From assembly GCA_010909165.1 (NCBI GenBank), contig MU008156.1, positions 620,001 to 684,000 of the forward strand: a stretch of DNA of 64,000 nt, given 5' to 3'. Below, one piece after another: positions 33,362 to 44,850 of the stretch. Within the stretch, counting starts at the first letter, position 1. Every line of letters starts with the position of its first letter. The notes beneath the pieces were generated by a model that did no database searches, was not told the origin of the DNA, and saw only the letters and a program-made list of their open reading frames with translations. The position numbers were made by a program, and so were the translations under genes. This DNA is from Anthoceros angustus. Its lineage: Eukaryota; Streptophyta; Anthocerotopsida; Anthocerotales; Anthocerotaceae.

Positions 33362-33587
33362 TTTATCCAGTCACACAGTCCACAACCTCGGTTGGACAGC
33401 AGGCTATGTATTCCACTGGGAACTCTCTGGTTCTCTTTACAACACCTTACGCTCTTCACTTTCGCACGCATAGGCAAAATGCCAGTAACTCGCAATCAAG
33501 TAAATATTCAGGGCTTTTCGTAATTTAATTTTTTAATATATTGATAAAAAAATAACTCATATCAAATCTAGTTGCGGGAGCTTCGAA

Positions 33588-35280
33588 ATGCAAGAAGATT
33601 TTGAAAGTAAGCTGAAGCTTTTTGTATCAAATATTTGCATCATAGCTTTCTATATAAATTACGTAGGATATAAAAGATTATCTTTTTTTCAGACATTGGA
33701 GGCTTTTTCAAAGTAATGATTGAATCAATGTTGCTTTTAGAAGCTTCGATTTATCTTCTCACAAAGTAATTCTTAACTAAATAGCTCCTTTTTATAAAAA
33801 CATTATCAATGGGATAAAATATATTGAGAAATCTAGAATCTTACGTACATACGAAAGGTTTATAAAAATATTTTACATCATAGTCATAAATTATTGACAT
33901 TCATTTATCATGTATTCGCAGGAGAGATAAAAATTATTGTGGTTGGAAATGGAAATGTGGGAAAGACAAGTATGATTCGACAATTTTGCAAAGGACAATG
34001 TCCTACAGAATACAAAAGAACTATTGGAGTAGATTTTCTTGAGAAAAGACAGTAAGTGCAGAAGGAGTTACTTATTATTTTAATGTCAAGGATGTAGATT
34101 TCATGTTAAATTTTAGTATATAATTATATATATTTAGTTGATAAATAAAAACCTTAACTTGTTAGGCTTGTGAAAGCCTTGCAAGAATTTGTTACACTCA
34201 TGTTATGGGATACAGCTGGACAAGAGCAATTTCAATCTATAACAAAATCGTACTATCGAGGTATTATCTTTTTCCCGATCTGTTGCATATTAGAACACTC
34301 AAAAGAAAATATCCCAGCAGTATTGTATACTAGAACGCTCCAAAGAAAATATTGACATGACTATTTTTTTTCTAAAAGGTGCAAAGGCTGCTGTACTTTG
34401 TTTCTCTACAACCGATAGGGAATCTTTCGATTCAATCAAAACGTGGAAACAAAAGGTATAGAGATCTACATGTGCCTGTATTTGATACACGAAAGCATTA
34501 TCTCATAGAGTGCATAAGTAATCTCTTCATGATAAGCTTCCTTAGATTGAAGGAGAGTGCGGAAATATTCCTATGGTATTGGTTCAAAACAAAATCGACC
34601 TATTGCATAATGCTGTCATTTCTAGGTATGATGATATTACTTTGAAAGATTATTATACTAAAAAACAAAGTCTAGCAAGAACTTCTATTTTGACAACCAA
34701 TTGGATGCAAGATGATACAGAGAAGAAGCAGAGACGCTAGCTAGTGAATTGAGTCTGCGATTTTATCGAATTTGTGTGAAGCAGAATTTCTATGTGGATA
34801 GTGGTAAGTTGTAGCAAGTTTGTATACGAAATGTACATAGTCTTGTAAATTTTTATGAAGAATTAATAATATTTCACGATAAAATATCATAAAATAATTT
34901 TATTATTCTAAACAAATGGGATTAGGTAACTCATAAAAATTTACAAAATAACTACTCTTTCAATAAAATTACTTTTGTTGCAGTTTTTGAATACTTAGGA
35001 GAAATGTATTTGACACATGCAGCTGGATGTACATGTATCAAATTAGGTATGCAAAATATTCAATATAGTGTCATCATATCTTTAAAATTTTAGAGTGATT
35101 TTATGATGAACACTAATAAGTTCTACAAATTTTACAGGTAATAATAAACTATGTTTTACCTTGAAAAACAAGCAAGAACCATCACCTATAGAAAATATCA
35201 ACATTGAAAAAGACTCAATTGTTTCTAGAGCAATCGGTGATAAAGATACAAGAAGGAGTTGGTTTTGTACAATTTTGTAA
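33588..35280 (+). CDS. RAB23: Rab23-like small GTPase
   Basis: Rab23 is a membrane-traffic GTPase linked to cilia. Eight exons with canonical GT-AG borders (33588-33606, 33922-34051, 34166-34260, 34379-34455, 34546-34625, 34721-34803, 34984-35046, 35138-35280) join without a stop into 229 residues; human RAB23 has 237. Seen: G1 GNGNVGKT (15-22), G2 Thr40 in KRTIGVDFLEK, G3 WDTAGQE (64-70), G4 NKID (122-125), and RAB23-specific phrases FSTTDRESF, MVLVQNKIDLL, EEAETLASELSLRFYR. The G5 motif reads RICVK where RAB23 has RTSVK, so the usual Ser is Cys152. The C terminus is CTIL, a CaaX box predicted to be geranylgeranylated, in line with the single-Cys ending of RAB23. Exons and introns are strongly AT-rich, unlike genes on the left. 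Exon 1 is 19 bp and rests on splice signal plus frame. Confidence 0.9.
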
Positions 35281-37990
35281 AAACTTATTTTAGAGTAATA
35301 TTACACTCATAATATTTTATCATATTATAAGAATCTACCTATTATATAGTGACTACCTTGGGTATAAAAAGAAATTAAAAACATATTAACCATTTCACCA
35401 TTGAAAGGAGAAAACTTTATGTACATTTAGATAACTACTTCTTCAACTGATGCTCTAAAGAAGAACCTTTGGTGAGTTGCTATGGCCACATTGTCCATGG
35501 GAGTCAGCTACCAAGGGCCGTGGAGGGGAAATGGTGGCGTTTGGCGAAAGGTTTTAGTGCGGGGATGAGAGATCTTTTGCAGGGGCACCTAGTCTCTTGG
35601 CAGTCAGATTAGCCGCTCCTTTGATCCGGAGTGCATAGGAGGGTGTGGTTACATTCTTTAAATGTAGAGGCTCTAGGAGCATATATAAAAATGCTTAGAA
35701 GGAAGAATGGAAGGGTACCCATCCTTCTTGTGTTACATGATCAACAAAGAGTGATTGAAACAACTCGTGTGACTCTGGTTTTCCGGACAATGCTCCCTGA
35801 CGTCTGTGATTATCTCAAATATGTGGGCTCTATTACACCTTTTCCTAGATGAGGCTTGTGTATTGTGACTTTATATTTATAATAAAATTTCACGTTAAGC
35901 TAAAACAAAAAAGAACGTGACTTCCAAGAGAATTACATTACACTACATTACATTCGACGTTAGCTGTCAGGCTGGCGGTTCGCATGAGGGAACTTGACAC
36001 GCCCCATGACGGCAAGGATCCGACTCAGAGGGCTTTTATTTAAAAATAGGGTTTTGTTAGGTTGGTAAATCTTGCACGCGTGAGTTTTGTTGTCGTCCAA
36101 CTTTTGGGTGCTTTTTGTGGAAAGAAATCACTCTTCAGATGCTCTGAAATATAGAAAGTCATTACGTCCCATATAATACCTTTTCATTTTTATCGATTGT
36201 AGGTGACACCCCGTTCGAATACTAATTCGTCTCCTATGTATATAACTTTCTTTATTGAGCGGAAGAGATGATGAGGAGAGGCCATCTAGTAGAGGACATG
36301 AAAGGGAGACCCCAAGGGTTGCGGTAAAAAGGAGCAGCTAAGCTCCACACCTAAAGTAACCTACTACGCTGACAGTGTCATATGCAAAAAGAATGAAGGG
36401 CCTCCATACTACATAAGTAGAGGAGGATGCATCCCCTGCTGCATTATTTCTTATATTGGTTGTTTCATCTTTTTGATCTTTTAGTTCTTCTTTAGTGTTA
36501 GGTGTATGTTGTTGAGCCTTCGATTCTTTAATATTTTTATGATATTTTGTGTATGATTTAATCATTGTGGTAGGGATTTATATTTATCTTATGATGCGAA
36601 CAAAGGCTCAAGGTTTCATATTTTCTAAGTAGTTTCGCTTCCCTTTTTTCCTACGCTCTGCGTCATCTAACAAGATGTTGGCCTCACGCGCCTTTAGGGC
36701 TCTGCTTCATCCTGCGAGTTTTTGGCCACGCGTGCCTTTAGGTCCAAAGTAGCCGAGTCAAAAATCATACATTGCGGGTTGAGCTAGTTTTTAGGTTATT
36801 CTCACCTTTTCTTAGTAGAAGTAGTGACTACGTATTAACCCGCATAGCTCAAATAGTAAAGCATTTCCATGACAAGGGAAAAGATTTTTTTATCACATTT
36901 CGAGTGACATTGTTATCATTACAATGTCTGCTAGTGACACACTCCACTTTCCGGAGACGGGCCAAATTTGTCATCAGAAATGTATACATTTTGCACTTCA
37001 GTAAACTTGAAACGTTGATTTTGAGGGTTTGTGGGAAACGGCTGCTAAAAATACCACGCACAGTACACCCAAACCCATTCCACTTCATCAAAACTTGAAA
37101 TTTATTGGCAATATTTCCACACCTCGATGTCTCATGGTTAAACAAAAGAGGCATTCGGGGAGAAAAAGTAGAGATCCTTATAAATTTATGGCGTGCAAAC
37201 TAGAACATTTATTTTCACTCTGTGTCACTTTTTGGGATACATTACGACCAAAGCTACCTTTACAAACTGGCATATGGAAAAGTGTAGACTGTCATGTTAC
37301 ACAATTGGACAGAATGCATCACTAGCAAGCTCACTGTTTGTGGGCCTTAGGGTTATCCATGTAAAATACATGGAATAATATTATTCAAATATACATCCCC
37401 AAGGTACAAAGTATATGCTAATGTATACATTTCTCGCTAATAAAGTATTGGAAAACCGATATGGTGTAGTTCACAAATAACCGCCCCTCCAGTCCATGCC
37501 ATGTGACCTTGACCGTTGGCTCATAGCCACCGGCTGTCCGGTGACGAACAAAACATTCCCGAATCAGGCGTTCCCCAAACTCAAACCCCCGTTTCCGCTT
37601 CACACTACGCGGCAGACCATGGCTTGCACATCGGACGCTAAAACTTGACATACATAAAATCATGTGATTGCCGTCCCCAACTCTGACTCCAGTGAAGCCA
37701 CGAGAAAGCTATGGAGATTCTAAATTGCTGACTACCTCGCCTTCCTCCAACCCCCCCTCTCCCCTCCCTTCCCCTTCCCCCTCCCGCCCCCCGCTTCTAG
37801 TCTACAGATCGCTTGCAAAAAAAAACCTAGGTAACCCACTTCACGCTCCAATCTCCAACAGAGCTCCTCCAGTTTTGCCAAGGGTGTCCCCATCAGCCTG
37901 TCTCTGCCACATGGAACAGCCCTTTAGTGCCTACAGCGACAACCATGCTCAACTCTCAAGCGAAAAGGTAACAGAGGTAAGTGCTCACCT
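35281..37990. other. AT-rich spacer
   Basis: No gene is supported. A 73-codon frame (35631-35852) and a 75-codon minus frame (36338-36565) have no recognised motif. Positions 37740-37800 are C/T-rich. Confidence 0.4.
36838..36915 (+). other. tRNA-Val(GAC)-like sequence, no acceptor stem
   Basis: CATAGCTCAAATAGTAAAGC looks like a D-arm, TTTCCATGACAAGGGAA like an anticodon arm with GAC, and CATTTCGAGTG like a T-arm. The 5' and 3' ends do not pair and the variable region is too long. It is a relic or a SINE head. Confidence 0.35.
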
Positions 37991-38059
37991 GCCTCCTCCT
38001 TGAATGGGGTGCCCTGAGTGGGGTGCCCTACCTGAGAACTTCAAGGAGCACATATTCAA

Positions 38060-38965
38060 GGCCAGAGCTTGGAAGCAGATGGAGGAGTCGCAACGTGCCT
38101 TGAAATCGACCACATCTGAGGATAAGCTGATGACAATCGTGAACGACTCAAGCGAAAAACCCAAAGAAGGTCGGGATCGTGTGGCAACATAGTGAACATG
38201 GCCCGGTTTGTAGAGCCCCGACCGTATGCTTGTTGTTAGACCTCCTGCAGGCTTGGATCTAGATCCCCAATCACGAGTATGACACAAGATTTACCAAGGC
38301 GAGTTTGAAGGGTCATCATGCGGTTCAAAGGCATCACCACATCCTGTATTTCAGATTGTGGTCTTCCATTCTCGGATGACACATCTATGGTGAGAGAAGT
38401 CTTGATGGGCGTGCGGTCTTTGTGACGACATGTTATTGGCATAAAACCAATGTGACAAGATTGTCGAGGACAGGGATGCGATGGGACTTTTCACTTGCGC
38501 CGCAGGAGCTTGGAAGCGGATGGAGGAGTCGCGTGCCTTGAAATCGACCACATCGAGGATAAGGCGTGACAATCGTGAGCGACTCAAGCCGGAAAAACCC
38601 AGCAAGGTCGGGATCTTGTGGCAACATAGTGAACATGGCCCGGTTTGTAGAGCCCCGACCGTATGCTTTGTTGTTGTTAGACCTCCCGGAGGCTTGGATC
38701 TAGATCCCCAATCACGAGTATGACACAAGATTTACCAAGGCGAGTTTGAAGGGTCATCATGCGGTTCAAAGGCATCACCACATCCCGGTATTTCGTATTG
38801 TGGTCTTCCATTCTCGGATGACACATCTATGGTGAGAGAAGTCTTGATGGGCGTGCGGTCTTTGTGACGACATGTTATTGGCATAAAACCAATGTAGCGG
38901 CATTGTCGGAGGGGCATGCGATCGAGGACTTTTCACTTGCGCGCGAGCTTGGATAAGGATTGTGT
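38060..38965. repeat. 442-bp tandem duplication
   Basis: Unit 1 starts GAGCTTGGAAGCAGATGGAG (38066), unit 2 GAGCTTGGAAGCGGATGGAG (38508), and a third unit is cut off at GAGCTTGGATAAGG (38945). The units differ by many small deletions. No coding function is recognised; the minus frames MCHTRDWGSRSK are just copies of each other. Confidence 0.9.
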
Positions 38966-38969
38966 GCCT

Positions 38970-41195
38970 CAACCGTTTGTGCTCGAGAACCGACGCAACT
39001 TGGCGGTGGGTGACAACTTTGTTTGCGAGCAGCGGTGGAACTAAAATTGTGTTACAACACTGCGGATGATCGGGTTGTTTCCCCTATCGAAGCCCTAAGA
39101 CTCTTGAAGAGGTTGATTCAATTTGTATAAAGTAGAGGAGATTGGGTCTTTGGTGGTGCGAGGATCAGTCGTATGATAGCATTTCGATTATGCCGTAATG
39201 TCATTTACATTGATGTGGATCCAGTGCGCTCAATTCATGGATCTTGAATCAATTCCATGGACGGTGGTGACGGAAGAGGAGGAGGTGGGCGAGGAGCACA
39301 GCTATGGAGGCGGAAAGACATTCAATAAGGCCCATGGTGAACAACATGGGTGCCGGGGTTCATATGTGTCGTTGAGCGAGACCAGCGAGGAAGCACGAGA
39401 CCAAGGGTCATATGGCATGTGGTGAAGCCGCAGCGACAACTCAATGGTCCTTGGGGATGCGGGCGGCAAGTGAAGGCGGAAGAGCCCCTCCTCGGGTGTG
39501 TAGCGGCCGGATGGTGGGGATGTAGGATTGGAAAACTTTGCTCCACGGATCGAGGTGTGTCGTGCGGACGGTGGATAGGCTACATGTTTGTTTGAGGATT
39601 ACGGTAGGAGGAACCGGTGTGGGGTCTTAAGCCGGACGGTAGGTGGTATCGCACTTTGGTCGGCATGCAAGGTGCTATGAACACAACAAACACATCGGTG
39701 GCAAGGTCCACAGGCGGACCTAGACAACGAACACGGTCTTTGGTGGAGCCGAAGCCGGAAGCATGGGAGTGGTGACGATTCCTGAATGTGTTCGGTGATT
39801 GACCGGGTATTGGATGAGCGAGAACATGGGCGTCTGTTGCTGCACAGTCAGGCAAGGTATGGATTTCACAGAGACAATGATGATACAGCAATCATTTCAC
39901 AGAAACAATGATGATACACTTCGAAATACAACGATGATCAACTGCTTTCACAGATAGCTGCACTAACACCTGCCTCGGTACACACATGTAGCAGTACGAC
40001 TTTCTCCAATTTTATCCTTGACCACGGTAAGTACACTGGACATGTCGGTGCTCCTTTGCCCTCACACCATTCACCTTTGCTCCAGCGGTGGTGGAATCCG
40101 GTGTTGATCAACACGTTACCAGCGATGTCGCGAGTTTGCACCACTCCGCCTCAACGAAATTCCTTAAGGACCAAGCAATGAAGCGGGCGGGATCACTCGA
40201 GGCGTGCTTGAAAGGAACTGCCCATGTTGTGATTGCCACGGTGCGGTCAACTTCCAATTTCCATCGCCCATGTGGAATTCTCGTTTGATGGTGTCGAGAG
40301 GTGGGGTCTCCATCGCATGCAAATATTCCGAGGCAGTGGCAAGCCACTTCCAAACGATTCGCAGACGGGGTCGCGGCTCGCGGTGTCTGAACATGAGCGG
40401 TAGGCGGTCAAAATCTTCCTCCACTCCGCGAGCATTGGGCGGAGATGCAAGGTTTATGCAGGCGTCCGGTGCCACCACGACCCTCCCCACTAATGCAGAG
40501 GGGTGACCATGACGGTGGACACCGACGCAACACATGTGGACTTTCCATTGCGCGTTTGCATTTTTGTTGTCCATACAAACTTGCCCTGATTTTCAAATAC
40601 TGCGTTTATAGGCAATGTACCCCGCTGGTTAGCCAAACTAATATGAGATGCGGACATACAAATATGGGAAAACAGATCTTTCTATGATTTGCTCCTAGCT
40701 TCAGGGGTTTTTTTTTATGAAATCAGGAAAACATGGTTTTGGGTGGCTTTTGTGAACCTTTCGACCCGGTGTATACCCTTCCAACTAGTGACCAGGAGCC
40801 GTCACCAGTCCCAAGGAGACCCTGTTAATGGATTGCTTCTATTAATTCTATGGGTGGTGGTGCATGACCGTTCTTAGTTGGTGGAGTGATTTGTCTAGTT
40901 CATTCCGTTTACAAACAAGACCTCAACCTGCTAACTAGTTATAGAAGAACCTTCTTATGGCCAACGTCTCAGAGGGACTATCGGCATCTAGCCAATGGAA
41001 GTTTGAGGTAATAACAAATCCTTGATGCCCTTAGATGTTTTGTGCCGCATGCGCGCTACTCTGATGAATTCAATGAGTTCATCTGTTGTAATGAAGTGCT
41101 TTCTCACAAGATTAATTATAACCACACGTTTTTTGAAAGAGTGTATGAGTATTTGTCTTAGTGTTTAGTCTAGTGTGTACTTCGTGAGCATTAAA
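38970..41195. other. Unassigned, probably decayed transposon
   Basis: Base composition is higher in G than the flanks. Several 60-130-codon frames on both strands lack motifs. No terminal repeats were found. Confidence 0.4.
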
Positions 41196-41199
41196 GAGC

Positions 41200-41610
41200 A
41201 GGAATACCTCCAGAAGGTGAGTTGCAAGTTGTTTGGAGCCTAATGTTGTACCAAGAGAATACCTTGAGCAGGTGGGTTGCAAGTTGTTTCGAGTCTTATG
41301 TTGTATCAAGAAAATATCTTAAGAAGGTGGGTTGCGAGTCAGTAGATAGCACACCGTTTGAAACCTACTTTTATTGTATCAAGGGAAGACCTTGAGAAGG
41401 TGGTTGGAAGTATAATCATTAGATGACATGCTATTTGGAACTTAGTGTTGTATTAAGAGTGTTAAATGTGAGGGCTCAATTCTTGGATACAATCTTTGGG
41501 TTAGGAGTGAACCTATGTAAGAAGGTAGGTTGCAAGTATTAGTAGACAATAGGCTGTTTGGAACCTAGTATTGTAACAAGAGAATGCTCTACATGATGAC
41601 GCAAATTCTT
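41200..41610 (+). repeat. Imperfect ~65-95-bp tandem repeat
   Basis: Five units sharing GAAGGTGGGTTGCAAGT and TTTGGA.CCTA.TGTTGTA.CAAGA. Confidence 0.75.
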
Positions 41611-41849
41611 GGTTTAAGAGGGTACTGATCTCATCAATATGCTACTAAGCATTTGTCACATTGTTATTGATTACATGCATCTAAGAAAGATTATATGTAC
41701 GTAACTTAAGTTTGATGAATATCATCATAAAAATATGTATTATATTTTAAATAATTATTATAAATATTAGAGGGTAGATTCTTTAAGGTAACAAACCCTA
41801 GTTGAAATAGGTGGGTGCCTCAAGCTTTCTTGCTGGTGTACAAACTCTT

Positions 41850-41958
41850 GCGATAGGCAACCCTCACCTAGTATTGCAAAATGCATGTAGAAAACATTGT
41901 ACAGGGTAGGCAACCCTCGCCTAGTGTGGCAAAATGCATGTAGAAAACATTGTACACG
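41850..41958 (+). repeat. 57-bp tandem duplication
   Basis: Two copies of a unit containing AGGCAACCCTC.CCTAGT and AAAATGCATGTAGAAAACAT, nearly identical. Confidence 0.9.
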
Positions 41959-41999
41959 GTTGGGAATTTTGAACACATGCTAAACTATATATAGAGGCG

Positions 42000-42185
42000 A
42001 AAAAGAAGAAGAAGAATTTATCCTTCCATGTGAAGGTATCCTTCCACACACAACGCTAACTAGTCGGGCTCATAGGCTCGGGTTACATATCGGGCATGCT
42101 CACATATAAGATAGAACGGACGATAGCCAAGTAGTAATGAGGCACCTACATGAAGTGATTGCCAGACAATAACAATGATTTACAA
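42000..42185 (-). mobile_element. Possible second SINE-like family
   Basis: On the minus strand the sequence ends with TAAATTCTTCTTCTTCT, the same type of tail as the elements at 11430 and 26298, but the body (ending at about 42180) is unrelated. Only one copy is seen, so the call is tentative. Confidence 0.35.
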
Positions 42186-42916
42186 AGAGTCCTCACACAC
42201 ACAAACACACAACGACGGTGTGGCAAACCACACTCATAGTGGAGATTAAGAGTAGTGGATAACGAAACTCCATATTGTTACGTTTTCTGAAGGGACACAT
42301 TCGCTTGTCCTAGCTTAGAAACAGCCAATGTCGATGTGTCTAATGAGAGATACAAACTAAGCAAGAGTGCTTTGAGGACTTGCTTCTGGGATTGTGTGCC
42401 CTAGCTAAACAAATTGGCATACTCCTATAGCCCCGTAGCCCGTAGTGCCACTAGGGCGGGAACTATTAGCAACTATGATCGTGTGCTACTGCAATATTAT
42501 TCTTACAAGGATGTAGAACTTATGTATACATAAAAACGATGCATATATGATATTTTAGTTTACCTCGCAAAGATTAGTAAAGGTTTGAATGGGTTTTGAA
42601 ATTAGCATTAAACTAAGTCAAGACATTTTTATTTCTTTACATGTTTTCATTATGTTTGAGTCTCATGATGTCACGTGTTCTTGGCGGACTTATCTATATT
42701 TTCTTTCTTCTACTCTCATTCACCAAAAGATATTTATGCCTTCACTAATATTCATTCTTCTTTGAAGCTAGAGCTCTTGGAAGTATTTGTAACATGTTCT
42801 GCTACATGATCTTTTATTACAACTCCATATACACACCAAGGTTCATGAAAGGCTAAAATGCTATCTCATACCACATTTATCACATGCTAATACATAGAAA
42901 AAGAAGAAAATTTTTA

Positions 42917-43684
42917 TTATGATGTATAAAGGATGGTAGGTAGAACAATATACCTCTTACAAAGCGGACATTTAGTATTGTAATATAACCACTTTACGAT
43001 ACATTCTATATGAAATGGATGTCCACAAGAAGGACAAAGGTATATAAAATGTCCTTGAGGAGGGCATTCCAAACATATTAAACAAATTTCACGTGAAGAG
43101 CTTAGATTAATATTTAATCCAATATGTCTCTTACACACTCCCAAGAACTTATGATAACTCACCATAGCATCATACAAGTGGAACTCCTGAGGTAGAGATA
43201 CAATAGTCATAGGTGCAAAATTTGGCTCTGGCGGTGGAACATAAAATGCAATAAAATAATTGTTTAGATTCAATTTATGTAGGAATGTCCATTCATACAT
43301 CTCTTCTTCAATCCATTCCCACCTTAGGCCTGACATAATTCCGAAATTAGATGTATGAAAATGTAGGAGCATCATGCGCATCCCGTATCGATATCGACCA
43401 CATCTTGTACTGCTGTATTGATACAGAGCACGTCCTATACTTCTGGCTATTTCATTTTCTCGTTCTTGATTTGAAGCATGTGCGTCTCTAACTATTGGAT
43501 CATGTATTTGATTAAATCCTCGTTGTTCATTTGAAGCATCTGCACCTTCAATTATTTGATCACCTATTTGATTAAATTCAAGTTCCTGAATTGAAGCAAT
43601 TTGATTCCTTGTTTGATCAAATTCTTGTTCCTGATTTGAAGCATTTTCAATATGCCAGTTAACCTCTCCCTCTCGTTGGTCCAT
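42917..43684 (-). CDS. RING-H2 finger protein (probable E3 ubiquitin ligase)
   Basis: The C terminus (residues about 201-242 of 255) has the eight zinc ligands of a RING-H2 finger: CLIC, then C-G-H with FH and C (CGHPFHIEC), then CPLC. Such fingers recruit E2 enzymes. The N-terminal part has three related ~24-residue stretches (SNQEQEFDQTRNQI, SIQELEFNQIGDQI, SNEQRGFNQIHDPI). The open frame runs upstream to 43864 but that part is a 48-bp tandem repeat, so ATG 43684 (or 43687) is the likelier start. There is no intron. It is AT-rich like the Rab23 gene. The middle (WEWIEEEMYEWTF) matches nothing I know. Confidence 0.7.
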   Translation of the reverse strand: MDQREGEVNWHIENASNQEQEFDQTRNQIASIQELEFNQIGDQIIEGADASNEQRGFNQIHDPIVRDAHASNQERENEIARSIGRALYQYSSTRCGRYRYGMRMMLLHFHTSNFGIMSGLRWEWIEEEMYEWTFLHKLNLNNYFIAFYVPPPEPNFAPMTIVSLPQEFHLYDAMVSYHKFLGVCKRHIGLNINLSSSREICLICLECPPQGHFIYLCPSCGHPFHIECIVKWLYYNTKCPLCKRYIVLPTILYTS

Positions 43685-43689
43685 CATGA

Positions 43690-43870
43690 GAAATCTAACG
43701 CGCGAGATCATCGCTTTTATGACACACATAATACCGTGAAATCTAATGCGCGAGATCATAACTTTTATAGTACAAATAATACTGCGAAATCTAATGCGCG
43801 AGATCATTATTTTTATAATATAGATAATAATACAAAATTTAATAGTGGGCTTTATCATCATCATGTTTAT
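43690..43870 (+). repeat. 48-bp tandem repeat (3.8 units)
   Basis: Units start GAAATCTAA.GCGCGAGATC at 43690, 43738 and 43786, with a degenerate fourth. On the plus strand they translate as repeated KSNARDH.FY within a short open frame (43652-43879). Confidence 0.92.
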
Positions 43871-44439
43871 GATAAATAGATGAATTAGACACTACAAGAG
43901 TCTCTCACAAGAGAGAAACTACCGTGCCCTATAAAAATAGGGAGAAAGTTTGTAGAATAATATACCTGAAACAATTGTCAATACTCTACAATCTTCGTGT
44001 AAACTTTATCTCTGCTTGTTCCTAATATCCTTCAATTGATTGTCTGATACATCATGGTTATGAGCTGCATCAAGGTTTGTTCGTGACTTAAACCAAGATT
44101 TTCAATTGCCTTTCAAAGTCTACTTTCTCGCACAACTATCACATTTATGAGTTTTATCAAAGCTCAATGGTCTTTTACAAATCTATCATCAACATGATAA
44201 ATAATCGCCTAACCTCGTCTCATTTATATATGGGTAAGTAGAATCACTTTCCCTTAAAAAAAAAGATCCTTAACTTAGCTGTTACTAAAATCATTCGAGA
44301 AAAACTAAATGCATGTAGCAGAGAAAGTAAATAGCATCGATTGGACACTCTTACTACACACTATGACATACCATATGGCTTATCATTAAGAACTATAGTT
44401 AGAATTTACTGTTCTGTAATTTGTACATGCTTTACAACT

Positions 44440-44760
44440 TGTAGGCACTAGGGAACTTTAGGGTGGAGGCACTCCAACCTATTAGGATTTTTTGAAAATA
44501 TTTTTCTATTTTAGGGATATATTTTCTTAAAATAGAATATTAATATTTTATAAAATAATTTATTAGTTTAAGGATATTTTTCTTGAAATGGGACATGTGT
44601 ATAGGGAACTATATGACGGAGGTGCTCCAACCTATTAGGTTTAAAAATATTTTTCTGTCTTGAGATAATTTTTTCTTGAAATAGAATATTCAACTTTTTA
44701 TAGAATAAGTTTTGATTTTGAGGATATTTTTTCTTGAAATAGGACATGTTTACGGTTTTC
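44440..44760 (+). repeat. ~150-bp tandem duplication, AT-rich
   Basis: GGGAACT.TA then GGAGG.GC.CTCCAACCTATT, through TTTCTTGAAAT.GGACATG.T, occurs twice. Confidence 0.85.
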
Positions 44761-44789
44761 TTCTAGGTACACAATCGGGGAATTAGTCC

Positions 44790-44850
44790 CCGGGCCCTCT
44801 AGAGGGTTGTTCCCCATCCCCCAGGGTAGATGGCACATCCCATCTTTGTA
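44790..44850 (+). mobile_element. LINE 3'-end fragment
   Basis: GGTTGTTCCCCATCCCCCAG then GGTAGATGG and CCCATCTTTGTA corresponds to the reverse complement of 60700-60755, the 3' end of the LINE described below. Confidence 0.55.
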
